A DNA stretch of 64,000 nucleotides from assembly GCA_003586115.2 (NCBI GenBank), contig QVOM02000126.1, forward strand, positions 60,403,433 through 60,467,432, in the 5' to 3' direction. Source of the DNA: Salvator merianae. Lineage: Eukaryota > Chordata > Lepidosauria > Squamata > Teiidae. A program made the position numbers and the translations under genes. This document shows, piece by piece, positions 1 to 11,800 of this stretch; the first letter of the stretch is position 1, and each line of letters opens with the position of its first letter. The notes beneath the pieces were generated by a model that was not told where the DNA came from, ran no database searches, and was given only the letters and a program-made list of their open reading frames with translations.

Positions 1-1620
1 AGCTGCCTTATCCAGGCTATACTCTGTCCAATGCAGATGGAGCATGCTAGAGGGCATGGCCTCCCTTAAACTGGTCCACCGTGTGGAAGGAAGGCTGCTG
101 GACCCCTTTGTGGACTGGTTTAAAGGTAAGTGCAGAAACATCCTAAATCTACCTTCTTAGTTCTAACCAAAATAAATAAAAATTGATCCCCTTTTCCATG
201 GATTTGGGTTGCCATCTCTTTGGCTTAGCACCTTAAGAGTTTGTTCTGTTTTATTTTTAACATATGACATAACACACATCACTTATTTATCACTCCTGTG
301 TACACTAAATAGGTTTATTTATAATTCATTTTTTTCTTTTCTTACTTTGTAAAAGGTCATGTAACCAAATCTTTGGATATATAGTTAATAGTTTCCCAGC
401 AGAAATGTGTTTCTTGGCAGGGGAATAAGGAAATTCTTCCTAAACAATATTTTGTTGGATTGAAAGTCTTTCACTTATAAGCAGAAAGTGAGCTTTGATA
501 TTTAAGTCAAGTTACGTTGCTGTTGGGAATGTCCTTTGAGGCAAGGGGAGCAGGAATATGAAATGGTTTAAAGGTTTCCATTGCTTAATCTCTTTGTGAG
601 TGGATGCTGAAGTGTCTTATTTCCCAAAGGCTCTGAATCTAGTTTGTATTGAGTCAGACCTGTAGGAAAAGAATGTATTAGAAAGCATGTCAGAGATTGT
701 TTTGAGAAAGAAAGACCAGTTAAAAATCTGGTCTTGGGGGAGAAAAGATTCAATCCAAGGGTGACCAGTGTACCTGTTGGTGTCCACAAACATTCTGAAA
801 TCTCTTTCCAATTCATTTCTTGTGGGAATGAAACAAACAGGTATATTCCCTCAAAATTCCAGATGTGCCCATAAGTCCTAAAAGGGTAAAGAGGCAAAAC
901 ATTAATGTCAAACCACACACAAGCATGCACACATTTTGCTTATCCTATAACAAAATAATGAACGTGCATTGCTAGACCATTTTACACAAAAGTGCTTTGT
1001 GAGTCTAGTTCAAGGAGGTGTGTCAGGAGAGTTAGGCTGCTTATGAGTCTTGTTACTCTCTTACTGTGTTCAGATGCTCTTAAAAATGCAGCAAGTGTCT
1101 ACTTCTGTGAGACATGGATCACACGGTTGCGAATGCCTGCTGTTTGTGCTCTGTTGTGCAGGCATGGAAAGGATGAGGGGAAGAATGTGGGATAATGCAC
1201 TCGCCTAGCACTTTTGCAATACTTCCTCCCTGTTTTGGATGTTTGTGGGTCAGCCTGCTCTGCACAGCATTGGAGTGGTCAGCCATATTTTCATGCCCTA
1301 AAGCATGCTGTGCAGCCGGAAGATGCTTCAGTGACATAGCAGTAATGGATCACCACCATTTCCACTGGCTTGTCTGAACAGGGACTCCGTTTCTGTTGGC
1401 TGTTTGGATGATGGTGGACTTGACTTATCATTTCTATCTAATAAAGTCTGAAGCTGCAGTTAATTCTGATATTTTATATGATTCATGTTCCTATACCATA
1501 CTGTTTCTGTCTCATGTGGACTTTAGACGTTAATCTTAAGAATATTGCAATTACTCCAAAATCTTTTTTTGGTAACAGTATTAGGTTGGGATTTTCATGT
1601 CTGCCTTTTCTTTTTTTTAG
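1..1620. other. Intron upstream of E1
   Basis: Intronic sequence (the intron is phase 2 at E1) ending in a strong pyrimidine tract. Apart from the edge ORF described separately it looks like unique AT-rich DNA, with no repeat I could name. Confidence 0.7.
2..125 (+). other. Unassigned exon-like open frame at window edge with consensus donor
   Basis: From position 2 the frame is open to a textbook donor (AAAG/GTAAGT at 122-131). The frame reads ALSRLYSVQCRWSMLEGMAS followed by LKLVHRVEGRLLDPFVDWFK. It does not resemble the NBAS segment expected just before E1, and 14 bases around the donor (AAAGGTAAGTGCAGAAA-like) recur near 5384-5399. It could be a transposon coding remnant, an exon of another transcript, or chance. 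Confidence 0.25.
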
Positions 1621-1668
1621 TAATGGGAAGCTTCTAGCTGTTGTTCAAGACCAAAGTATAGAGATAAG
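1621..1668 (+). CDS. NBAS: NBAS exon E1 (first exon in window)
   Basis: This 48-nt exon sits between a long pyrimidine tract ending in TAG and a GTAAGA donor. The first base completes a codon begun in an exon upstream of the window; the last two bases (AG) are completed by E2. It encodes NGKLLAVVQDQSIEI, the first strand pair of the N-terminal propeller, nearly identical to other vertebrates. The flanking intron phase is 2 on both sides, so skipping it would keep the frame. Confidence 0.93.
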
Positions 1669-2776
1669 GTAAGATAAACGATAAGCCTACTTAGAATGTG
1701 GATATCTGTAGAATGACGATTGAAACATATGGGATGATGAAATGGATAGTCAGCTCCAGGTCATTGTATAGGATTGTTTGCTTGGTCTTAAAATGCATTT
1801 GAAGTTTTGTTGCCATACAGTTTAATAGAGCTTATATGAATAGTTTGTAAACCAAGAAAAGCTTAGCGTACATGAACTCACTTGCAGGATTTCTTATTTT
1901 CTTAATTAGAACACATAAATGAATTGTAGGTAAATTATAGCTTTCTCTTAAGAACATGCAGCTCTGGTTAACTGCTGCCAGATAAGCCAGGATCTGGAAG
2001 GCATCTTTACATTTTGGCTGTGTCTTCAAATTCTAGCTTGCTAGGATTTTTTATTCAGATGTAATAGGAAGCTATGTGAAGGGAAGATTAACTTTGGTCT
2101 TTGTTTGGGTAATGCATTCAGTATTAAGCAAATTTTGATGAGAAAAAATGGAATGAATTTTGCTAAAGTGATGATCAATTCCATATTTATTGTACATAAA
2201 ATAATGTCTTATATCTAGTTCTAACAGATGCATCATTTTCATTTCAGATTCTCTTGTAGCTAAATTCATTCCTGACAGAGTTGTTTTTAAGTATGCACCT
2301 ATACACCTTTATTAAGTGGGTCTACACAGAGGCCTATCAAATAGTTCAATGAAAATAATGTCTTAGTTTCAGGGGTATAAACACAAGAATTTCCTGATTG
2401 GTTTGGTTCAGTAGTCCAACTCCTGAGGCAAAAATACAGGATTTTACTATAGTAAGAAAATGGGAAATGATGTGTTCGCATTGTTTTGGGTATTGAAAAA
2501 TGGAATTTAAAATGTCAACAATCTTCTTACAGATAATACCATGCAGGTTAACTCTATGGTTGTTGCAGATTAGTGCACTGTTGAAAGTTTATTTGCATAC
2601 TTGCTACCCAGGCATCAGAAATGCTAGATCAGACTGCATCTCCATAGGGAAATCCTGGACAAGACATGCTTTTTCTATTATTTTTCACCATTAATATGAC
2701 TCGAGCTTCTCTTCATCTTCCCTCTTCCTTCCTTCCTTCCTTCCTTCCTTCCTTCCTTCCTTCCTTCCTTCCTTCC

Positions 2777-2831
<55 letters not shown>

Positions 2832-5800
2832 AGAAGGGCAAGGATCTGGAGGGCATGTAGTAGGTTGATCTCTAGCAAGCAGCTTGTCCACATCCTCAGG
2901 TCGCAATAATTTGAAACTGATCCAAAGTAACTGGACCAGACAGTTCTCTGGACACTTCTTCTGGATTATTCTCAACTGTGGCATCCAATCCCCCACGAAT
3001 CTGAGCGACTTTGCCCGCAAAGTGCCTTGCAAATTCATCACAGTAGATATTACAAGGCAATTGCCCTTGTTTTCTTGGGCATGATTTTATAAGGCCATTT
3101 ACTACTCGGAAGAGGTCTGCTGGACGGTTACTTGAGGATGTGATGGTGGCGGAGAAATAAGATCTTTTAGCCGCCATCATTGCCACATGATAGGCACGAT
3201 AATGTCTTGTAGCCTGTGTTCGGTCAGATTCACAGTGGGATTTATGCCACCTGTGCTCTAGCCGTCGACCCTCTTGTTTCATTGCCCGTAACTCCGCGGA
3301 ATACCAGGGTGCATTACGGGCTCTGCAGGTATGCCAAGGGTACTTGGGAGCAATCATGTCGATGGCCGTGTGTACTCTCATGTGTACTCTCAGTGTCCAT
3401 AATGCTGGTGTGCAATAGCAATTTCTAATATGTTTGTTTGCCTGTTACAAAAATGTGGGCACTTCTTTCCTTTTTAGTTTGAAGTGGGAAACCTGTCACT
3501 TTAGCTTTGTTAACCCAGCCAGTATAGATATGGATAACAGGAATTAAAGAATACTATAACTAACTCCAAGGACCTGCAGCTTTGTCATCCGTTCTGATAT
3601 ATAAGCAACAGAGTGGGAATCATGACAAACATAAACTAAATAAAGATTTTATATGTCAAATTTATATATTTCAGGTCTGCAAAAGATGAGTTTGGGTCTG
3701 TCATTGGGAAGTGTCAAGGTATTTATGTGTATTTTTGCAAGTTGTTAAGTATCAATGCATGTCCTTTTGGGAGGCTATGTGCTACAATATGAGTGGTCAG
3801 AAGTTGTGATTACTTCACACATAGATCTGATAGTATGGGTGTGCTGCTTTACATCCACATTTTCAGAGTGGTGAGGTTTAAACAATGTTTACAGGTGATG
3901 GTATTAGAACTACCACTTGTGTTAGTTGAGGCTATGTTGATGTTCTTTTTTGGTAGCCTTTTTGTGCGAAGTTATTTGCATGGGGCTGTTTTTGTTACAA
4001 TTTTTCCTGTAACTATGTGCAAATAACAATTAAAAGAAAAGATACAAACTGAGAAGAAAATACCCTTAAGTGTGTTATCTTGAAATGTCTGGCCTCTTAA
4101 TGATTGACATGTTGTGTCCCATTGGGGGTTAAACTAAGGTTTTTGTGTATTTTATGAGAACTGAACTGTCTGGTCTGGTTATAGTTTCTCAAGATGCAAA
4201 GGAAATTTATTTGCAGTGAGACAAAAGTCACCCAGAGCAGCTTGGCAAAAGCAGAATGTTTTCTATAGATAAGACAGTGAGGTTCTTCAATCCTGCCTTC
4301 TTTGCCCTCCTTCAGTCAGTGGTTCATCGTTGTTCACGTTCGTACTCTTTGACTGCCAGATTGATTTGTGATTCATAGGTTAACTTCAGGTTTTGAACAT
4401 AGTAAGAGAAATAGAAGATAAGGGAATTGCATGGGATCGTGAAATGTTTTATGTAAAAAACAAGTTTGTGATCGTTTCTACATTATTTTCAACCACTGAA
4501 AAATCAACCCGTTGCTGGGACTTCCCCTTGAGGACTCAAGGAGCTTGGGGCAGAGTTGATATGAGCCCCTTCCCTGATTCCACATATTATCATGCATTTA
4601 TATACTTTAGCAGTGTGCACAAAAGCGTTGAGGGCAGCCAGGCCATCTGTTCTGCCCCAGTTTTGTTCCCTGGAAATTCTTTTGATTCAAGACATTTGCC
4701 TTTTCAGTGACCTTCAGGTGACCATGAGAAGAATCTCCAAGTTTTCAGTGAACTACATAGCTTTGGTTAACTTGACCTTTCACATGCTGAAATTTATTAT
4801 TAGTGATTTGATGTGTTTATATCCATGTCCCAGGCAGGAGATCCCTGTATAATAAAACACAGTCTATGTCTTTGGGTTATGATCTAAAATGTTCACAGAT
4901 GTACCCAAAGAATTCATTATCACGTTGTATTTAGAGAGCAGAATGTCTGTAGCTGTGTGATCCCTCCTCTGCTCTGCTCTTTCTGACCCATCTGCTTTAA
5001 AGGATCTTTCTGGACTTACTTCTGTTCTGGATCTTGGTCCTTTTCCAGGCCTCTTTTGACAGCTCATGGGTGTGGACTAGAGAGACCCAGCCGCTGCTAG
5101 CCATCACTAGTACACTCCGTCTGCATGAGACGGAGCATATTCTGGATAAGGAGACCCAAAATCGTCTTCTGAATCACTTGAGATCAAGAATATCAGTAGA
5201 CTTGGATAATGTGGTCTTCTGCCACCAAAGTGGGTCCCCTGGAGCTTCTGAGGCTAGGAACATTCATTTGTGGCTGTCAGAGTGAGCTCTGAAGCTTGCA
5301 TGAGTTTCAGGGCTGGTGTGGGAGCTGTCCAGAGCAGATCAGGACCAGCCCCTGCCTGATCTGGATCCACAGATCTTACCGGAAAGGTAAGTGCAGAAAG
5401 ATCCAAAGTCACAAAGTTACTTAAAGTCAACCTTCCAGTCAAGATTCTCAGACAGAATCTCAATGCAAAGTACTTTTCAATTTCACAGTTACAGAGCAAT
5501 CGATGACACCATCATAGTTTATTTGCTTTGCAAATTTGTACTTCAATGTGAGGTGGGATCAAAGAATGCAGCTTATTCTCCAGTTGCTGACTGCAAGCAG
5601 TTTTTAATAAGCTGAAGTTTACTAAAAGTGTGGTCCCTGGATGCAACAGAGGCTGGCAAGGTAAAGAGCATTCTCAAATAAGACATTTACCTAAGGGAAA
5701 ACAGATGCCAGGCTTTTGAAATAAATATGAATAAGATGCTCAAGTGCATTGCTTATGGCTCCTCCAGAAGGGCACAGATTAGAGTCTTTCCTGGTTTTAT

Positions 5801-8800
5801 AAAACAGGGGGTCTTCTTGTAACTCCTTGTTTACCTCCTATGAATACATGGTCGTCGGTGATTTCAAAGACTATGTTGTTTGTCATTACTCCTTCCTCTG
5901 CTTCTGCTTGATGGGTCAAGAATAGGTGACAATAACTTTCAGAAGCACCAACTAGATTTCACAGATCCAAGAGAAGTATCATGGCTGTTATGAATACTTC
6001 ATCTTAAATTTATTCACTGGGAATGAACAGGATGCTCCATAAATAAATAGGCACTTTCCACCCTAAAGCTCCATAAATCTTGAGTTTATCCCCCTACAGA
6101 AGAGGCACTCTTCGAGCAGCATATAGTAAATGGAACACATTATCCGTGCCCTTTACCACTATGGGTGGGCAATCCTTGCCTGTAGGGTGACCATTGCTTC
6201 CAGAAAAGTGGTAGAATTGTCGTCACTTCTCTTTGTCCTCTAAAGTGCCCTTCGGTTGGTCCTGTCCTCTACTTACCTTCCAGCAAGGAGGGAGAAGTAG
6301 TAGCAAATTGGGCACTTTCCTGTGAGATATTTTTTCCTGTCCATTCCAACTGAGATAGAAGAAAAGAGTGGTGGAAAAGAAAAGGATGTGTCAAGTTGCA
6401 TCATTTCCTCCTCATTCTTTTCCCCTTTCAGTAAAGGTTTACAACTTCAAGCTTGTTCTGGTTTTCCTGAGTTTATTCCAGAGTTTATTCCAGAGTTGCA
6501 TTTCTTCCAAGTTTGTTCATATATGACTCTCCTCCTTCCATGGTGAATGTTAGATCCCTGGAAAAGCTTGCCTTGAATATCAATAGACTGCAGAGTTCTA
6601 TACCATACTGCTATGAGAAAGATGAACATGAAGGATTGCAGTCACTCAGTGAGACCTGAAGTTTCAGCTTGAGGTTCTGCTGTTGAACTCAACTCTTCCT
6701 CAATTTTGAAAAGAGAACCTTGCAGCTAGAATTGTATCACACAGAAATGGAAAGGGGATAAAATGCCAGTGGTGGATAATTGGTTGGTGAAATGATGGAC
6801 CTTGCTGAAATGGACAAACTGACTAACTTACTGAGAAATAAGACAGTTGATAGATTTTATAAAAACTAGAAATCCTTTATTGGCTTTCTGTAAGAATCAG
6901 AAAGTGGACTGGTGATGGCTTGATTTGAAGAATGAAGGGAAAAGACGATAATCGGTAGAAGAAAAGAAGTGAGAGATCAGGAGGGGCAAGAAACATGGAA
7001 CACAGAAGAAACCTTAGAAGAAGGAGGAAGTCAACATGAAAAAATGTCAGCTTATAAATCTTTGAACTAAATGTAAATTTTATGAATTTTAAATAAAATT
7101 TTAAAAAAAAATGAAAAGAGAACCTAACATCCTTTTATAATTTTTTCCAAAAGGATAGATAACATCAATTTTAGAGGCTTATATCCATGTTGAATTGCAA
7201 TCTAGAAAGACTGACTATTTCTTAATGAACTTCCTGTCTAGTAGAAAGGCATGAAAATACATTGTACAGTAATTTTACTTCAGGATCCTTTTCTGTGGAA
7301 TGGACATTGCATACATTTAGAGAATGTGCTATGCATGATGGAAAGAATTCCTCAGGATTTTCAGCTTGTAGGGCAGTTTTCACAGCCTGGTATTTCCCAG
7401 ACATATTTGAAACAGTCATATTGTTGTCAATTACAGTTCTACAGTTTTTTCACGATCTATGTCTGTCTGTCTTGAATATGTTCTGCAGGTCTTCTGCTTT
7501 CTTTTATTGAAAATCTCCCAACCAATTAGTGTTTAGTACCAAGCCTTTCTTACCTCACAATACAACACTTCCTTAGCATGCATCTCCAAAAGCTAATCCT
7601 GATTATGCCAAGACGTGAGTGCACTTGCATTTTCTATCTCTTCCCAGCCTTGCAATGCTCCATAAAAGATTCGGGGTGACCTTTCAGATCTTGGCTGTGT
7701 TTACTGACCAACTTTACAGTAGAAACAAATGGCCACAGTATTGATCCCCGAAAGGGCAGATTTTGCTCTGCCAATGCCAGTCAAGTCTTGCAGCACTTTA
7801 CATCATTTGAAGAGCATTAACATCAAAGGTTCCTTTTCCAAAAGCAGCATCTACAAGATCTTTTTGCTTGGAAACCACTGGATTTTACACTTTCATGGCA
7901 GAACCTGGAATTACACAGAGATGGACTTTGGGGCATACCTCAACTGAAACAGCATGGAAAACAGACCAGGCACCTGGTAGAGCTAATTGATCTAGTCATT
8001 TTCACACACTATCATGGGACAGAAGGAATGAACATTTGGATGAATCATAAGGAGAACTTTCAGGGATGGTCACCTGGAAATGATGACGTTCCTTTTTAGT
8101 TTATTGATGGGACTCTAGGTTATGTGTAGAAAAAGCAGATTGTTTTTCTCTCCTGATGTTCTTTTCCTTTGAACTTGCATCACCAAACATGACTCAAGTT
8201 CACAATTTTTTGCTACATTCTCACTGTGGGATTCCTTTGTGATGTTCTCACAAGAGCTGATGTTGCTGTCACCAGTACCATCACTAGTTGCTTCACTTAT
8301 TTCATCTGCTTCCTCTGATATAGATTTGGCTTACCTTTTTCATCCAGATTTCTTTTTTTCTTTGATTCCCTTTTTAATATCCCAGACAGATGTCAGCTTC
8401 ATTTTCTTTTCTTCTAGGAGAAGAAAACATAATGCTGTGCCTTGGCAGATTAAAGGGAGATTTGCCAGCATGTCTTGGGCTTCAGACGAAACTGGGAAAT
8501 AGTGTCATGGCATTTCCATACATTTCCAGTAAACCATGGATGCCCACTGCCAGTGACTGCTGCCTATTTCCTTTGCCTGTGGGAGCAGGGAAGCAGGTCA
8601 CAGGAAATCTTGCCCTTAGCTGCTGCTTGTCGTGTCGTATTTCAGGCAAGCCCTGGGAAACCCAGCTCATGAAAGTGCTAAGTACTGCAGGTGTCAGGAT
8701 AGCCGATGCAGTAGTGGCATCTCCCTTGCCTCGGAGGTCACCTGTTCCTGTTCCCTTATTTTTCTCTTGCCTCCTCCATGGGTTCTCCTCTCTTCCAAAC

Positions 8801-11800
8801 TTGGCTTGTCCAGTAGCTCCACCACTTCAGTCCACCTTTAGACTTCCTCTTATCTGGCTCACTCTGGCTGCCTTTTTGATTGACAGCTCCCTCTTGGTTC
8901 AGCCAGCTCCAGGGCTCAGTGGGATGCACGAAGCTCAGTCAGGAGCTGCACCGTGGCTGTGGTGGGTTCTCCTTTGGGCTGCTCAGGGCAGATATTTGCT
9001 CAGGTGGCATAAGAAATGCCAGAAAATGTAGTTCAACAAAAACCTATGTACCTTGGCTTTTGGCTGAGGAAATGACTTCCCCTCCCCTCTCTCAGGCACT
9101 GTTACTGTTTTCAGTGTGACCATTTTATACTTTTATTTCTATTGCTGTAACTCATCCTGAGACCTTTGTGTATAGGGTGGGATAAAAATGCAAATAATAA
9201 ATAAGTAATGCTGCTGCTTTCTTTCAGAATAAATGTTTGAAAAGGAATGAAATTTGGATGCGATTTATTGCTTTAAAAGATTTTTATTCCCCTTTGGCAC
9301 AGAAGTGGCTTATGATACCTGTTCTCTGGAATGGTCTTCCCTCTCATCCTCATGAAGCCCATATCACTATTTATTTGTTTATTTGCATTTTTATCCCACC
9401 CTATACCTGAAGGTCTCAGGGCAGGTTACAACATGAAAAAACAGAACGTAAAATGCACACACTAAAAACAGTAACAGTGTCTGAAAGTGGGGAGGGGAAG
9501 CTGCTTTCTTAGACAGAGACCAAGATAAATAGGTGCGTCTTCACTGCTCTCCTAAAGATGTGAAGTGAAGGTGCCTTCAGGTCCCACGGAAGCCCTGTTT
9601 TTAAATTAAAGCTTTATCTGTGTGAATGGCTGCATTGTCTGCTTGTTTCCTATTTCCATCTGGAATTCTAGTATTGTTTTTAACCATTGTTTTTGGTACT
9701 AGTTTTAATGTTGCTTTAACCTTGGGTTTTCTTCCTTTTTACGTTAATTGTAAACTGCTTCATGGGTGCATATAATAATGCCCCTTCGGCACTTCCTAAC
9801 TATTGATGGTCAGCAGACCATTTGAAATAATGTGGTTCGGACCAGTGGGAGATTTGAACAGGACAGCATTGCCCAGTGAGACTCATTTTTATGTGCTCAT
9901 AATCTATATCTGGATTTAGTGATGGATAGAACTATGAACTGTATGAAACTCTAGCACTATAGTCATTCATGGATTCTTTCTTCCTTTCCTTCTAGTCCCA
10001 AAGGATCCAAGCCCACAGTGGAGGCGTGTGGCCTGGAGCCATGACTGTACACTGCTTGCTTATGGAGAGAGTACAGGAACTGTGAGAGTATTTGATTTGG
10101 TTGGCAGTGAGCTCTTAGTCATTTCACCGGTATGCCTGCAAAAAAACCAACCAAACAAAAAAAAAACCTTCTTATCCAGTATGTTTTAATATGATGTACT
10201 TGGGTCAAGAGCTTACATTATGAACACTTTTTTGCATGTTTTGTTGAACAGCCATTTTGCATGCTTAGTGGCAAACTAGCATTTAGGTTTTTAGTGGTGG
10301 TTAAAAAGTACATTAATTTATTGGTTTCAACATAACCGCTGATTTGTTGGCTGGGATTTCTTCCAAAAAATATACATTTCTAAAGAAAGATGAAGTACCA
10401 CTTGAACTGATATATATATGAATACAGACTGGATTGAGCAGTAGAGAGTAGCTGAAGTTACTGGCATTCTGGATTCTGTGTCTTAGGCTGCATCTACATG
10501 GGTTCTTTGGACTGTCACTGGGCTGATCAAGTACCAGGGCATCATTTTTTTTCAGCCCCATCCAGTCTCCAGGGCTGCAAAGCCTATGTCAGGAATGACC
10601 TAGTAGTAAAGCACTGGAAAATACTTTGAGGTCTCTTTTGCTGGCAGAGTTGCCTCCCCTTGGCCATATGGATGAACAGAATCACTCTACATTGAACTGA
10701 ATATGGATGGCTTCTGATACCATTTCCAGTTCTCCAAAGGGAGTATAGGTGAAAGCCTTGCTTCTTTGAATAGAAATTTTACTTGCAGTGGCTTTCTGTT
10801 TGTTACTGTATGGCCTTGGGCACATGGCCAAGACTCAGCTGCCCCCACAGTGGCTCTTGTGCCTTTTGGTTGTCACATTCACACTTACGAGGCAGCATGA
10901 GTTCAATTCCTCCCTAGAGCGATCTGTTTCATATCATGTATTATTTGTACAAAGAAACAAAAAACACTTTTTTAAAAACAAAAACCCAAACCGTATAAAA
11001 TATTTACTATAATATTTAATAATATGATAAGGCAGATATTCCTTTGCCTGATTTTGCTTCCTTGTATTGCACATTGCCTTGTGTGTATGTTATAAAATAT
11101 TTATTCATTTCTTTATTTCTCTGTGTGTGTGTATACAGTATATCCCTTGTCTAATGCCAGCATATTATAGTGTCATTCCCCAAGTTAAAAAAAAAATCCC
11201 TCTTCTTCCGAAGTACCTATGTAGAAATATATTCACTTTGCCCTCTGTAGTTACTAAATGCTTCTAAAGTTAAAGAGTCCTTCCACACTTGCCATCTAGG
11301 GTAAGATGGTTGTTGTCACTATTCAGTGAAAAAGGAATTTCAATTACTGATGTAACCTTTTAAGGCTGTTACTAATTAGAAGTATTTTGACATGTGTCTT
11401 AATAAATGTTGTTGGTTTGTAGGAAACTAGCTTCCCAGGAGACCTAAGCTATGCTATTGCTGGATTGATCTTTTTGGAATACAAGGCAAGTGCCCAATGG
11501 TCGGCTGAGCTGCTAGTCATCAATTACCGTGGTGAACTGAAAAGCTACCTTGTGAGGTAAATACCACAGTTTGTTTACTTATTTGTATTTCTGTCCCTCC
11601 CTGTGCTCAATAAAATGTCACAATAAAATCTCTATAGAAACAGATAAAATAATCCCCTGCACTGAGAGGGGATGTTGTTCTTTCTGCCAAAGGCCAAAAT
11701 AAAGAAGTGAGGGACAAAGAGGGTTAGTAGATCGAAAATTTGATATGTTGGTATTACGGGAAATCTGGCAACAATGCCAGGTTTTCTGTTATATGGACTG

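Larger units (their letters stand above)
1669..3674. other. Intron E1-E2 (about 2.0 kb)
   Basis: This intron holds a large tetranucleotide microsatellite (2724-2829) and an L2-type LINE fragment on the - strand (2832-3400). The remaining 1669-2720 is plain AT-rich sequence with nothing recognisable. Confidence 0.85.
3719..9995. other. Intron E2-E3 (about 6.3 kb)
   Basis: Recognised contents are an L1 3' end (about 6640-7113), a hAT transposase fossil (7222-7460) and two L2-type tails pointing at each other (9143-9209 and 9368-9595). Segments 3719-6640 and 7500-9140 hold no gene or repeat I can name. The latter includes a GC-richer stretch (8500-9100) with chance open frames. Confidence 0.7.

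Noticed and set aside
2896..3381. 161-codon - strand frame as a host gene
   Set aside because: It is an L2 LINE linker domain with a frameshift, ending at a microsatellite.
8390..9031. 213-codon + strand open frame
   Set aside because: Low-quality composition (Ser/Leu/Pro/Cys rich) in a locally GC-richer intron segment, several overlapping frames equally open, no recognisable motif.
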